From J054 sp963850255 (GTDB lineage: Bacteria > Pseudomonadota > Gammaproteobacteria > Steroidobacterales > GCA-2729495): DNA of 64,000 nucleotides. The position numbers and the translations under genes are program-made. This document shows positions 53,003 through 62,155 of this stretch, piece after piece. The stretch covers positions 93,783-157,782 of the forward strand of contig CAWKLL010000025.1 of the NCBI GenBank assembly GCA_963850255.1, read 5' to 3'. The notes below the pieces were generated by a model. It ran no database searches and was not told the origin of the DNA. It saw only the letters and a list, made by a program, of their open reading frames with translations. The stretch's first letter is position 1; each line of letters opens with the position of its first letter.

Positions 53003-53955
53003 TGTTTGCTTCTGCTTTACGTTTGCGCAGCCAGGGCGTGCTTGGCATGAACGAGCGCAACTGCGACTTGATCCAGCGTTATAACCCCAGGCGCCTGTAT
53101 CCGCTGGTGGATGACAAGCTGCAGACCAAAAAACTCGCCCTGGCCGCCGGTATCGCGGTGCCCGAACTTTACGGGGTGATTGCTACGCCACGAGATACCC
53201 GCGCGCTGCCAGACATAGTTGCCGGGCGAGATGAATTTGTCATCAAGCCGGCACAGGGATCCGGCGGTGACGGTATTCTCATTGTGCGCGGCAAGAGCGC
53301 CCGTCGGCAGGGTGTCTACCGTCTGGGTAACGGAGAATTTATCAGCGCATCGGCTCTCAGTTATCACGTCACCAACATCATCAGTGGTCGCTATAGCCTG
53401 GGTGGAAATCGTGACCGGGCCATGATCGAGTATTGCGTGCAAGCCGATCCGGTGTTCTCTGCGGTGTCTTATCGTGGCGTGCCTGATGTGCGCGTACTGG
53501 TGTTTCGCGGCTACCCGGCGATTGCCATGTTGCGATTGCCTACGCGCGCCTCCGATGGCAAGGCCAATTTGCACCTCGGTGCCATAGGCACCGGTGTGGC
53601 GCTGGATACCGGGCTGACTAAATACGGCGTAATGCACGATCATTCCATCGATGAACATCCCGATACCGGTGAATTGGTCACCGGCTTGCAGGTGCCGCAA
53701 TGGGAGCTGCTGCTGAACCTGGCTGCACGCTGTTACGAGTTAACCGGGCTGGGGTATATGGGCGTGGATCTGGTGCTCGATGAATCCCTCGGCCCGCTGA
53801 TCCTTGAGTTGAACGCCCGACCCGGGCTGGCGATCCAGATTGCTAACCAGGTGGGTCTGCGGCACCGGTTCGCGCGTATTAATGAGGAATCAACGCCGCG
53901 TGACCCTGCTGCCCGGGTCGCTTTTTCGCGCCAGGTTTTCCGCAGCAAAATTTGA
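53002..53955 (+). CDS. ATP-grasp alpha-L-glutamate-ligase-like protein
   Basis: 317 residues. RimK-like ATP-grasp: DKLQTKKLALAAGIAVPELYGV (N-lobe), EFVIKPAQGSGGDGILIV (ATP-binding loop), and the Mg-binding end MGVDLVLDESLGPLILELNARPGL. It lacks a signal peptide. It is translationally coupled to the inactive transglutaminase/7TM gene; a third family member often found in such operons, a retroviral-type protease (RimB-like), is not here. Substrate unknown. Confidence 0.9.
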   Translation: MFASALRLRSQGVLGMNERNCDLIQRYNPRRLYPLVDDKLQTKKLALAAGIAVPELYGVIATPRDTRALPDIVAGRDEFVIKPAQGSGGDGILIVRGKSARRQGVYRLGNGEFISASALSYHVTNIISGRYSLGGNRDRAMIEYCVQADPVFSAVSYRGVPDVRVLVFRGYPAIAMLRLPTRASDGKANLHLGAIGTGVALDTGLTKYGVMHDHSIDEHPDTGELVTGLQVPQWELLLNLAARCYELTGLGYMGVDLVLDESLGPLILELNARPGLAIQIANQVGLRHRFARINEESTPRDPAARVAFSRQVFRSKI

Positions 53956-53980
53956 TTTCCCCGCTTCCGGGTTGATGGGC

Positions 53981-53986
53981 TAAAAT
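53981..53986 (+). promoter_or_regulatory. Candidate -10 element of the gcv operon
   Basis: TAAAAT about 20 bases before the first conserved riboswitch bases. No good -35 at 16-18 bases. Confidence 0.35.
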
Positions 53987-54000
53987 CCACGTTCAATCTT

Positions 54001-54185
54001 ACGGGTCCGCGGGAGAGAGTCGCCAGAGGGCGACCGCCGAAGGCGCAACTCGCCCGGAAACGCTCAGGCAAATGGACCGCAGACCCGGATTGGCTCTGGA
54101 GAGCGACCCTTAAGGGTCCACCGAAGGGGTGCGGAAACGTCGTTCTGTCGTCTCCCAATCTCTCAGGTCTCAGGACAGAGGGGCA
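54001..54185 (+). promoter_or_regulatory. Tandem glycine riboswitch
   Basis: Two aptamers. Aptamer I (about 54009-54077): GGGAGAG, CCGCCGAAGGCGCAA, CTCAGGCAAATGGACCG. Aptamer II (about 54092-54184): CTCTGGAGAGCGACCC, CACCGAAGGGGTGCGGAAAC, CTCAGGTCTCAGGACAGAGGG. Downstream a GCAGGC/GCCTGC hairpin (54186-54201) sits 24 bases before the gcvT start and may be part of the expression platform. Glycine binding switches on the cleavage operon. Confidence 0.96.
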
Positions 54186-54225
54186 GCAGGCAGTCGCCTG
54201 CTTTGCTGCTGTCGGAGACTCGCGA

Positions 54226-55317
54226 ATGCCACAAATTACTGCCCTCAACGCCCGTCATCGTGAGGCGGGTGCCCGAATGGTGGATTTCGGCGGCTGGGAT
54301 ATGCCGCTGCACTACGGATCCCAGCTGGACGAGCATCATGCCGTGCGCCGGCGTGCCGGCGTTTTCGATGTGTCGCATATGACCGTTGTGGATGTCAGCG
54401 GCAGCGACGCAGAAAACTGGCTGCGGCAGCTGCTGGCCAATGATATAGCGCGGCGTGCTGAAGCCGGTCAGGGTCTGTACAGCTGCATGTTGAATGATCA
54501 GGGTGGCGTGATCGATGACCTGATTGCTTATCGGCGCAGTGGCGATGCTTTTCGTGTGGTTGTAAACGCGGCCACGCGTGACAAGGATCTTGCCTGGATG
54601 CATGCGCAGTGCACGGGTCAGGATGTGATACTTGCAGAGCGTCGCGATGCGGTGATGCTGGCGGTCCAGGGCCCGCAGGCACGCGCGCTGGCCGGCCCGC
54701 TGTTGCCGGGTTCTTTGCCGGCCGCCGCCAGCCGGCTGAAGTCTTTTGAAGCGGTAGAAGCCGACGGCGTCTTTGTTGCGCGTACCGGTTACACGGGGGA
54801 AGACGGCTACGAACTGGTATTCGACGACAGCGCCGCGGGCCGTGTTTATTGGGATGCGCTGATCGAGTCCGGCGCCATGGCTTGCGGGCTGGGTGCCCGC
54901 GATACCCTGCGGCTGGAAGCCGGTCTGCCGCTCTATGGGCAGGATCTGGATGAGCAGCACAGCCCGCTGGTTTCCGGCCTCGGCTGGACCGTTGCCTGGG
55001 AGCCTGATGAGCGTGGCTTCAATGGCCGTTCAGCCTTGGTCAGCGAACGCGAGGCAGGTATTAAGCTGCGCAGCGTCGGTCTGTTGCTGGAAGACCGCGG
55101 TATTATTCGCGCTGGCCAGCGCGTGTTGACGTCGGCCGGAGACGGCCTGGTGACCAGTGGTGGTTTTTCGCCCACCCTGGAACGCTCTATTGCACTGGCC
55201 CGGATCCCGGTCGATAGCGGTGCAGAAGTTGAAGTAGAAATTCGCGCGGCCCGCCGGCGTGCCCGGGTCGTAAAACCGCGATTCGTTCGCAACGGTCAAG
55301 TACTGACCGATCTCTAA
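54226..55317 (+). CDS. gcvT: Glycine cleavage T protein (aminomethyltransferase)
   Basis: 363 residues. Transfers the methylene from the H-protein arm to THF. Blocks: HYGSQLDEHHAVRRRAGVFD, GLYSCMLNDQGGVIDDL, GYTGEDGYELVF, and RLEAGLPLYGQDLDE. First structural gene after the glycine riboswitch. Confidence 0.96.
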   Translation: MPQITALNARHREAGARMVDFGGWDMPLHYGSQLDEHHAVRRRAGVFDVSHMTVVDVSGSDAENWLRQLLANDIARRAEAGQGLYSCMLNDQGGVIDDLIAYRRSGDAFRVVVNAATRDKDLAWMHAQCTGQDVILAERRDAVMLAVQGPQARALAGPLLPGSLPAAASRLKSFEAVEADGVFVARTGYTGEDGYELVFDDSAAGRVYWDALIESGAMACGLGARDTLRLEAGLPLYGQDLDEQHSPLVSGLGWTVAWEPDERGFNGRSALVSEREAGIKLRSVGLLLEDRGIIRAGQRVLTSAGDGLVTSGGFSPTLERSIALARIPVDSGAEVEVEIRAARRRARVVKPRFVRNGQVLTDL

Positions 55318-55346
55318 AACAATTGCCGCATGCGGCGGAGCAATCC

Positions 55347-55742
55347 ATGAGTGAAATTCCTTCCAATCTCAAATACACGCGTGACCATGAATGGGTTCGA
55401 TTGGACGACGACGGGCTGGTGACCATTGGCATCACCGATCATGCTCAGCAGGCGCTGGGCGAACTGGTCTACGTCGAATTGCCGGAGAGCGAGCAGACGC
55501 TGGTTCCGGGCGATGCCTGTGCGGTGGTTGAATCGGTCAAGGCCGCATCGGATGTTTATGCACCGATCAGCGGAGAAGTTGCCGCAGTCAATGCGGAACT
55601 TGATGCTGAACCCGAGCGCGTCAACAGCAGCCCTTACGACGACGGCTGGCTGGTAAGGATTCGCCCGGAGAATGCGACGGAACTGGAGGAAATGATGGAC
55701 GCCGAGGCTTATCAGCATTTCGTCGCGGCCGAGACAGACTGA
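55347..55742 (+). CDS. gcvH: Glycine cleavage H protein (lipoyl carrier)
   Basis: 131 residues from ATG 55347. Lipoylated Lys65 in the motif VESVKAASDVYAP; KYTRDHEWVRL and PYDDGWLVRI are family blocks. 29 bases after gcvT. Confidence 0.96.
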   Translation: MSEIPSNLKYTRDHEWVRLDDDGLVTIGITDHAQQALGELVYVELPESEQTLVPGDACAVVESVKAASDVYAPISGEVAAVNAELDAEPERVNSSPYDDGWLVRIRPENATELEEMMDAEAYQHFVAAETD

Positions 55743-55758
55743 GCGGGAGTTCCCAGCC

Positions 55759-57123
55759 ATGCCTTATATCCCCCATACGGACCAGGAACGCGCAGAGATG
55801 CTGGCCAGCATCGGCGTCGGCAGCATCGATGATTTATTCGATGAAATTCCGGCCAGCCTGCGTATAGACACGCTGGCCGGAGTGCCTGCCGGACTGAGTG
55901 AGGCACAGGTGGCGGTCCTGATGCAGCAGCGTGCCGCCGAGGATTCCGGTCTGACCTGTTTTATCGGCGCCGGTGCTTACGACCACTATATTCCCGCGGC
56001 CGTTTGGGATATTGCCAGCCGCGGCGAGTTCTACAGTGCCTACACGCCCTACCAGGCTGAAGCCAGCCAGGGCACCCTGCAGCTGATCTATGAATACCAG
56101 TCCATGATGGCGTCGCTCACCGGCATGGATATTTCCAATGCTTCACTTTATGACGGCGCCACGGCTTTCGCCGAGGCCTGCCTGATGGCGGTGCGCGCCA
56201 ACCGCAAACAGCGCTCGCGGCGAATTCTGGTCAGTCGCGGCATGAGTCCGGCCTATCGGCGTGTCGCCGAGGCTTTGCTATCGGGTCAGGGTATCGAGCT
56301 GGTGGAGTTGCCGCAGTGTGACGGCCGCGTTGATCTCGCGGAACTGGCCGGCTTTGAGACCGATTCCTTCGCTGCGCTGGCCCTGCAACAGCCGACTTTT
56401 CTCGGCACCCTGGAAGATGCGGATGCGCTCAGCAACTGGGCCAGGCAGCGCGACATGCTGGTGATCGCCGTCTGCAATCCGCTCAGCCTGGCCGTGTTAA
56501 AGCCGCCCGGCGAGTGGGGCGAGGCGGGCGCTGATATTGCCTGTGGCGAAGGTCAGCCGCTGGGTATACCGATGTCGTCCGGCGGGCCCTATTTTGGCTA
56601 TATGGTTTGTCGTCAAAGCCTGGTGCGGCAAATGCCCGGTCGGATTGTCGGGCGCACCGTCGACCTGGACGGCGAGCCCGGTTTTACTCTGACCCTGCAG
56701 GCGCGAGAGCAACATATTCGCCGCAGCAAGGCGACCTCCAACATTTGTACCAATCAGGGTCTGATGGTGACTGCTGCGACCATTCACCTCACGCTGCTCG
56801 GCGCCGAGGGTCTGCGTCGTACGGCCATCGCCTGCCATAGCAATACTCGTCAGCTAGCCGCCAGTCTTGACCAGCTGGATGGTGTGCGGCTGTTGTACCC
56901 GGAGTTTTTTCATGAGGCGGTCCTTCAGTTTGAACGGCCACTGGCGCCGATCCTGCAAAGCCTGGTTGAGCAGGGTTTCCTCGGCGGCTACGACCTGAGC
57001 GCGGAATATCCTGAACTGGGTCACAGCCTGCTGGTCTGTGCCACGGAAATGCGCAGTGAGCAGGAAATAGCTGCCTATTCGGCAGCATTGGCCAATGCGC
57101 TGCGCAGCAGCCGTGCTGCCTGA
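55759..57123 (+). CDS. gcvPA: Glycine dehydrogenase (decarboxylating) subunit 1
   Basis: 454 residues, the N-terminal half of P protein. MPYIPHTDQERAEMLASIGV, FIGAGAYDHYIPAAV, YTPYQAEASQGTLQ, and SKATSNICTNQGL. P is split in two genes here rather than one as in E. coli. Confidence 0.95.
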   Translation: MPYIPHTDQERAEMLASIGVGSIDDLFDEIPASLRIDTLAGVPAGLSEAQVAVLMQQRAAEDSGLTCFIGAGAYDHYIPAAVWDIASRGEFYSAYTPYQAEASQGTLQLIYEYQSMMASLTGMDISNASLYDGATAFAEACLMAVRANRKQRSRRILVSRGMSPAYRRVAEALLSGQGIELVELPQCDGRVDLAELAGFETDSFAALALQQPTFLGTLEDADALSNWARQRDMLVIAVCNPLSLAVLKPPGEWGEAGADIACGEGQPLGIPMSSGGPYFGYMVCRQSLVRQMPGRIVGRTVDLDGEPGFTLTLQAREQHIRRSKATSNICTNQGLMVTAATIHLTLLGAEGLRRTAIACHSNTRQLAASLDQLDGVRLLYPEFFHEAVLQFERPLAPILQSLVEQGFLGGYDLSAEYPELGHSLLVCATEMRSEQEIAAYSAALANALRSSRAA

Positions 57124-57132
57124 GGTTCTATC

Positions 57133-58593
57133 ATGACTACCGAAGCTTTGATTTTCGAACTCTCGCGCCCGGGCCGTCGCGCGCCTTCGCATGCCCCGGC
57201 CGTCAGTGGCTCTCTGGATCTCCCGGCGTCGCAGCTGCGTCAGGCGCCGCCGGCATTGCCGGAAGTCTCGGAATTACAGGTCGTGCGACATTACACCCGC
57301 TTGTCGCAGCGTAATTTCTCCATCGACACGCACTTCTACCCGCTGGGTTCGTGCACGATGAAATACAACCCGAAGATTTGTAATCGGCTGGCCATGCTGC
57401 CGGGTTTTGCCGGGCGCCATCCGCTGTCGCCGGCTGCCCGCGGACAGGGTTTCATGCGCAGCATGTTTGAGTTGCAGGAAATGCTGCGTGCGGTGACCGG
57501 TATGCATGCGGTATCGCTGACGCCGATGGCCGGCGCCCAGGGCGAGTTTGCCGGGGTGGCGATGATCATGGCCTACCATCGTTCGCGCGGTGACCATGAT
57601 CGCAATGAGATTATTGTGCCGGACGCGGCCCACGGTACTAATCCGGCGACCGCAACCATGTGCGGATGCGTCGTTAAGGAAATTCCGACGGCGCCCAACG
57701 GTGATGTGGATATGGACGCGTTGCGCGCGGTGCTCGGCCCGCGCACGGCCGGCATCATGCTCACCAATCCTTCGACCCTGGGCGTATTCGAGCGGCGTAT
57801 CAGCGAGATATCGGAACTGGTGCATGCCGCCGGTGGGTTGCTCTACTACGACGGCGCCAACCTGAATGCCATTCTCGGGCGTGCCCTGCCCGGGGATATG
57901 GGCTTCGACGCGATTCATATGAATTTGCACAAGACCTTTTCCACGCCCCACGGGGGTGGTGGTCCGGGCGCCGGTGCGGTAGGCGTCAGCCCGCGTCTCG
58001 AGCCGTTTCTGCCGGCGCCCATCGTGGTGGAGTCCGAGGGCACTTATCGCTGGGCCGATGAACAGGAGCGTGAGCAGAGTATCGGCCGCCTGTCAGCCTT
58101 TATGGGCAATGCGGGCATTCTGCTGCGCGCCTATATCTACATGCGTTTGCTCGGCGCCGAGGGCATGCGTCGGGTGGCTGATCACGCTACGCTGAACGCC
58201 AATTACCTGATGCGGCGACTGGCTGATGCCGGTTTTCGCCTGGCCTACCCGGAGCGACGCGCCAGTCACGAGTTCATCGTATCGATGAAAGACCTGGCGC
58301 GCGAAACCGGCGTGAACGCCATGGATGTTGCAAAGGCCCTGCTCGACAAGGGTTTTCATGCTCCGACCACCTACTTTCCGCTGCTGGTGCCCGAGTGTCT
58401 GCTGATTGAGCCTACGGAGACCGAAACGCGGGACGACCTGGATGCCTTTGCCCAGGCCATGATCGAGATTCGCGATCAGGCCAGGTCTGAGCCGCAATCC
58501 ATTAAAGAAGCGCCCGTGAGCATGCCGGTGCGTCGTCTGGATGACGTGCGCGCCGCCAAACAACTTGACGTCGCCTGGCGCGCCAGCGCCTGA
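57133..58593 (+). CDS. gcvPB: Glycine dehydrogenase (decarboxylating) subunit 2
   Basis: 486 residues, the C-terminal half of P protein, with the PLP lysine Lys267 in NLHKTFSTPHGGGGPGAG and DAAHGTNPATA upstream. Subunits 1 and 2 form the alpha2beta2 P protein, giving a full T-H-P set. The L protein (lipoamide dehydrogenase) is not in the window. Confidence 0.96.
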   Translation: MTTEALIFELSRPGRRAPSHAPAVSGSLDLPASQLRQAPPALPEVSELQVVRHYTRLSQRNFSIDTHFYPLGSCTMKYNPKICNRLAMLPGFAGRHPLSPAARGQGFMRSMFELQEMLRAVTGMHAVSLTPMAGAQGEFAGVAMIMAYHRSRGDHDRNEIIVPDAAHGTNPATATMCGCVVKEIPTAPNGDVDMDALRAVLGPRTAGIMLTNPSTLGVFERRISEISELVHAAGGLLYYDGANLNAILGRALPGDMGFDAIHMNLHKTFSTPHGGGGPGAGAVGVSPRLEPFLPAPIVVESEGTYRWADEQEREQSIGRLSAFMGNAGILLRAYIYMRLLGAEGMRRVADHATLNANYLMRRLADAGFRLAYPERRASHEFIVSMKDLARETGVNAMDVAKALLDKGFHAPTTYFPLLVPECLLIEPTETETRDDLDAFAQAMIEIRDQARSEPQSIKEAPVSMPVRRLDDVRAAKQLDVAWRASA

Positions 58594-58617
58594 GCCCCCC
58601 ACACCGGAGACCTTGCC

Positions 58618-59556
58618 ATGTCCGTACTTATTTGCGGTTCCATCGCCTACGACAACATCATGGTCTTCGAAGGCCGGTTCCAGGAGCATATTCTGGCTGA
58701 CCAGATTCATATCCTGAACGTGGCGTTTCTGGTGCCCGAGATGCGCCAGGAGTTCGGCGGCTGCGCCGGCAACATTGCTTACAACCTTAAACTGCTGGGC
58801 GAGGAACCCCTGGTCATGGCCACTGTGGGTCGGGACTTCGACAGCTATCGCCGTCGGTTCGAGCAACAGGGTCTTGAGCAGCGCTACCTGACCGAGATTG
58901 GCGAGACCCTGACGGCGCAAGCCTATATCACCACTGATCTGGACGATAACCAGATCACGGCTTTTCATCCCGGTGCCATGGATCATGCGCATGTGAACCA
59001 GGTGCCTGCGGATGCCGGTATTAAGCTCGGCATTGTGTCTCCCGATGGCCGCCAGGCCATGCTTGAGCATGCGGCGCAGTTCGTTGCGGCGGGAATTCCG
59101 TTCCTGTTTGATCCGGGGCAGGGGTTGCCGATGTTCGACGGTGACGATTTGCGCCAGTTTATTGATCAGGCCAGCTGGGTGGCGGTAAACGACTATGAAG
59201 GGCAGCTGCTGCGCGAGCGCACCGGCTGGGAGCTGACCGAGATTGCCAGCCATGTGAGCGCCCTGGTGGTGACGCGCGGCGGTGAGGGTTCTACGGTGTT
59301 TACCGAGGGTCAGGAGATTGCTATTCCCGCCGTTGAGGCTCATGCGCTCAAGGATCCCACGGGTTGCGGAGACGCTTATCGTGCCGGATTGCTCTACGGT
59401 CTTGGCCATGAATTGTCATGGCCCGATATCGGCCGGCTGGCTTCCTTGATGGGTGCAAGGAAGATTGAGCATCGCGGCACGCAGAATCATTGCTTCGGCC
59501 TGGAATCCCTGGGCGAAGATTTTGAGCGATCATTTGGATATGCACTGAATGTCTAA
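58618..59556 (+). CDS. PfkB-family carbohydrate/nucleoside kinase
   Basis: 312 residues. Ribokinase fold; EFGGCAGNIAYNLKLLG is the substrate-site block and DPTGCGDAYRAGLLYGL the anion hole with catalytic Asp252. The GCGD variant and the overall sequence are close to adenosine kinase-like PfkB proteins of proteobacteria. It starts 25 bases after gcvPB and overlaps the following protease by 8 bases. Substrate not determined. Confidence 0.88.
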   Translation: MSVLICGSIAYDNIMVFEGRFQEHILADQIHILNVAFLVPEMRQEFGGCAGNIAYNLKLLGEEPLVMATVGRDFDSYRRRFEQQGLEQRYLTEIGETLTAQAYITTDLDDNQITAFHPGAMDHAHVNQVPADAGIKLGIVSPDGRQAMLEHAAQFVAAGIPFLFDPGQGLPMFDGDDLRQFIDQASWVAVNDYEGQLLRERTGWELTEIASHVSALVVTRGGEGSTVFTEGQEIAIPAVEAHALKDPTGCGDAYRAGLLYGLGHELSWPDIGRLASLMGARKIEHRGTQNHCFGLESLGEDFERSFGYALNV

Positions 59557-62044
59557 ACCTTGCAGCCGCACGCGCGGCATTTTGCTGTTGTGCCTGGGCC
59601 TGCCTTTGTTCGCCCAGGCGCAGTCAGGTGAGCGGGCGGAATGGCGCAACACCCTGGAACGTATTTCCTCGGGCGTGGTTTCCATCAAGGTGGACAGCAC
59701 TCGCGCCTTCGACACCGACTGGAACCAGACCAGCCAGGCGACGGGTTTTGTGGTTGACGCAGAGCGCGGCCTGATCCTCACCAATCGACATGTGGTTACG
59801 CCGGGGCCGGTTCGTGCCGAGGCTTTGTTCCTCAACCAGGAAGAAGTGGATCTGCAGCCGGTGTATCGCGATCCGGTGCACGACTTTGGTTTCTATCGCT
59901 ACGATCCGGCGGCGCTGCGCTACATCCAGCCGGCGGAACTGCCCCTTTATCCGCAGGGTGCGCGCCTGGGGCGAGAGATCCGGGTGGTTGGCAATGACGC
60001 CGGCGAGCAGCTCTCAATTTTGTCCGGCACCATCGCGCGGCTGCGACGCCAGGCGCCGGAATACGGGCCTGGCAACTACAACGACTTCAATACCTTTTAT
60101 TTGCAGGCGGCTTCGGGTACCTCGGGTGGTTCGTCAGGCTCGCCAGTCATCGATATTCAGGGCCGCGTCATCGCGCTGAATGCCGGCGGTGCGGCCCAGG
60201 CGGCGTCGAGTTTTTTCCTGCCCCTGGACCGTGTGGCGCGGACCCTTAAATTACTCCAGGAACAGATTCCGGTAACCCGCGGCAGCCTGGGCGTGACCTT
60301 TGTGCAGCAGGCCTTTGACGAGTTGCGGCGGCTTGGCTTGCGCAGCGAAACCGAAGCGGCTGTGCGCGCGGCTTTCCCCGAGCAGACGGGCATGCTGGTG
60401 GTCGCGCAGATTATCCCCGGTAGCGTTGGCGATGGTCGTCTGAAGGTTGGCGACATCCTGACCCGCGTGGGTGATCAGCTGGTCACCGAGTTTGTGCCCC
60501 TGGCCGACGTGTTAGACAACGCCGTCGGCGCGTCGGTGACACTTGGCGTGGAGCGCTTCGGCAGCAGCCAGGCGGTCGAACTCGAGGTCATGGACCTGCA
60601 TGCACTGACGCCCGATGAATTTATACAGTTCGGCGATGCTGTGGTGCATAAACTGTCCTATCAGCAGGCTCGTCATCTGAATCGTGAGGTGTCCGGGCTG
60701 TATGTCGCCAACCCGGGCTTTGTGCTGTCAGCGGCGGCGATTCCGCGTGGCAGTGTGATTGTTGCCATGAATGATCAGCCCGTAGCTGATCTGGAGGATC
60801 TGGAAGCGGTACTCGCCGAGTTGCCCGATGGCGAGCGCGCGGCCGTGCGCTTTTTCAGTTTTGATGAACCGTCAGCCAGCAAATTGCGTTTGATGCGTAT
60901 GGACCGGCGCTGGTTCCCGGTGGAACGCTGCAAGCGCGACGACGGCCTCGGCACCTGGCCCTGCCGAGCCCTGGCCGACGGCCCGGAAGCCGCGCCACCC
61001 GTGTCTGGCAGCGCAAGATTTGTCGAACAAAAGGATCCCCGTGCCCGCGCTGTAGCGCCTTCCCTGGTATTGGTGAATTTCGATATGCCGTACACCATTT
61101 CGGGTGTATCGGAGCGGCACTATTACGGCACCGGCGTAGTGGTGGATGCCGAACGTGGCTACGTGGTGGTAGATCGCAACACGGTTCCCGAGGCCATGGG
61201 CGATGTTTTCCTGACCTTTGCCGGGGAACTGGAAATTCCGGCGCGTGTCGCCTTTGTGCACCCCAGTCACAACCTGACGCTGCTTAGCTACGATCCGTCG
61301 CTGCTCGGCGATACGCCCGTGCAGGCAGTGCGTTTCCGCGAAGAACTGCCCGGGCCGGGCGACTTGCTGTGGGTTGTGGGTTTACGCGGCGACAATAAAC
61401 TGGTTTATCAGGCCACTGAAGTAGCCTCCATCGAGCCGGTATTGTTTCCGCTGTCACGAACCATGCGTTTTCGCGAAACAAACCTGGAAACACTGTCGCT
61501 GGTTAATGGTCCGAACGATGTAGATGGTGTGATCGTCGATCGCAAGGGCCGGGTGGTGTCGCTGTGGTCCAGCTTTGCCTACCAGGGCGGCGGTGAATTG
61601 AACCAGGAGAACAAGGGTGTCCCTGCCGCCGTAGTTGCCGAACTGGTGGATCTGGTGCGCAGCGGTGAGCCGCTGCGATCTGTGGAAGTTGAATGGCGGC
61701 AGATGCCCTTGTCTGCAGCGCGTAAATTTGGTCTTGATGCTGAAGCGATTCGTGCCCTCGCCGATCATGATCCGGAGCGGCGCCAGGCGCTGGCCGTGGT
61801 GAGGCTCGCCGAGGTCGCCATCCCCAGGGGCCGGATGACCGTTGCATTCTATCGTCGTGACGGCGGCCTGATCGACCGCCTGGAAATCGAGCTGGAATGG
61901 CTGCTGGCCGGCTATGGCTTCCAGCGCACCACCGGTGTCGAGGATATCGCCGGCGTCTCGATCACCAATCGCGACCCGCAGGGTGTGATGATCGACGACG
62001 TGATCTTTGACCGCGATCTGGTAGTGGGCCTGTTACGGCCCTGA
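59549..62044 (+). CDS. Two-domain trypsin-like serine protease (Nma111-like), second domain degenerate
   Basis: 831 residues with a signal peptide (cut about residue 25). N-terminal S1C protease: His81 (LTNRHVV), Asp112 (PVHDFGFYRYDP) and Ser196 (GGSSGSPVID), then PDZ domains (about residues 255-350 and 365-450). From about residue 500 a second protease-like domain repeats the pattern (GTGVVVDAERGYVVVDRNTV, HPSHNLTLLSYDP, GPNDVDGVIVDRKGR), but the catalytic His, Asp and Ser are replaced. This two-protease/PDZ layout resembles fungal Nma111 and related bacterial HtrA relatives. Periplasmic location is predicted. Confidence 0.88.
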   Translation: MSKPCSRTRGILLLCLGLPLFAQAQSGERAEWRNTLERISSGVVSIKVDSTRAFDTDWNQTSQATGFVVDAERGLILTNRHVVTPGPVRAEALFLNQEEVDLQPVYRDPVHDFGFYRYDPAALRYIQPAELPLYPQGARLGREIRVVGNDAGEQLSILSGTIARLRRQAPEYGPGNYNDFNTFYLQAASGTSGGSSGSPVIDIQGRVIALNAGGAAQAASSFFLPLDRVARTLKLLQEQIPVTRGSLGVTFVQQAFDELRRLGLRSETEAAVRAAFPEQTGMLVVAQIIPGSVGDGRLKVGDILTRVGDQLVTEFVPLADVLDNAVGASVTLGVERFGSSQAVELEVMDLHALTPDEFIQFGDAVVHKLSYQQARHLNREVSGLYVANPGFVLSAAAIPRGSVIVAMNDQPVADLEDLEAVLAELPDGERAAVRFFSFDEPSASKLRLMRMDRRWFPVERCKRDDGLGTWPCRALADGPEAAPPVSGSARFVEQKDPRARAVAPSLVLVNFDMPYTISGVSERHYYGTGVVVDAERGYVVVDRNTVPEAMGDVFLTFAGELEIPARVAFVHPSHNLTLLSYDPSLLGDTPVQAVRFREELPGPGDLLWVVGLRGDNKLVYQATEVASIEPVLFPLSRTMRFRETNLETLSLVNGPNDVDGVIVDRKGRVVSLWSSFAYQGGGELNQENKGVPAAVVAELVDLVRSGEPLRSVEVEWRQMPLSAARKFGLDAEAIRALADHDPERRQALAVVRLAEVAIPRGRMTVAFYRRDGGLIDRLEIELEWLLAGYGFQRTTGVEDIAGVSITNRDPQGVMIDDVIFDRDLVVGLLRP

Positions 62045-62068
62045 CGGCAGGATTTGAGGCCGAAAACC

Positions 62069-62129
62069 TTGTACAGGATTCTGTACAAATTGGGTTTTGG
62101 ACCTCAAAAAGTTACCCCAATTTGTACAA
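62069..62129. repeat. TTGTACA inverted-repeat cluster between protease and mcd
   Basis: TTGTACA (62069-62075) and TGTACAA (62082-62088) form a palindrome with a 6-base centre; the same TGTACAAATTGGG (62082-62094) is perfectly complementary to CCCAATTTGTACA (62116-62128), a 13-bp hairpin with a 21-base loop. Together they form overlapping dyads. Could be an operator, terminator or junction mark. Confidence 0.55.
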
Positions 62130-62155
62130 AATCGCCAAAACCTTCCGTTTCGGGC

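Noticed and set aside
51467..53955. Defence or toxin-antitoxin module
   Set aside because: The architecture matches envelope transglutaminase-like/ATP-grasp families; no nuclease, toxin or antitoxin feature.
58093..59409. Long minus-strand open frame over gcvPB and the PfkB gene
   Set aside because: Antisense shadow of two well-supported genes in GC-rich DNA; no family features.
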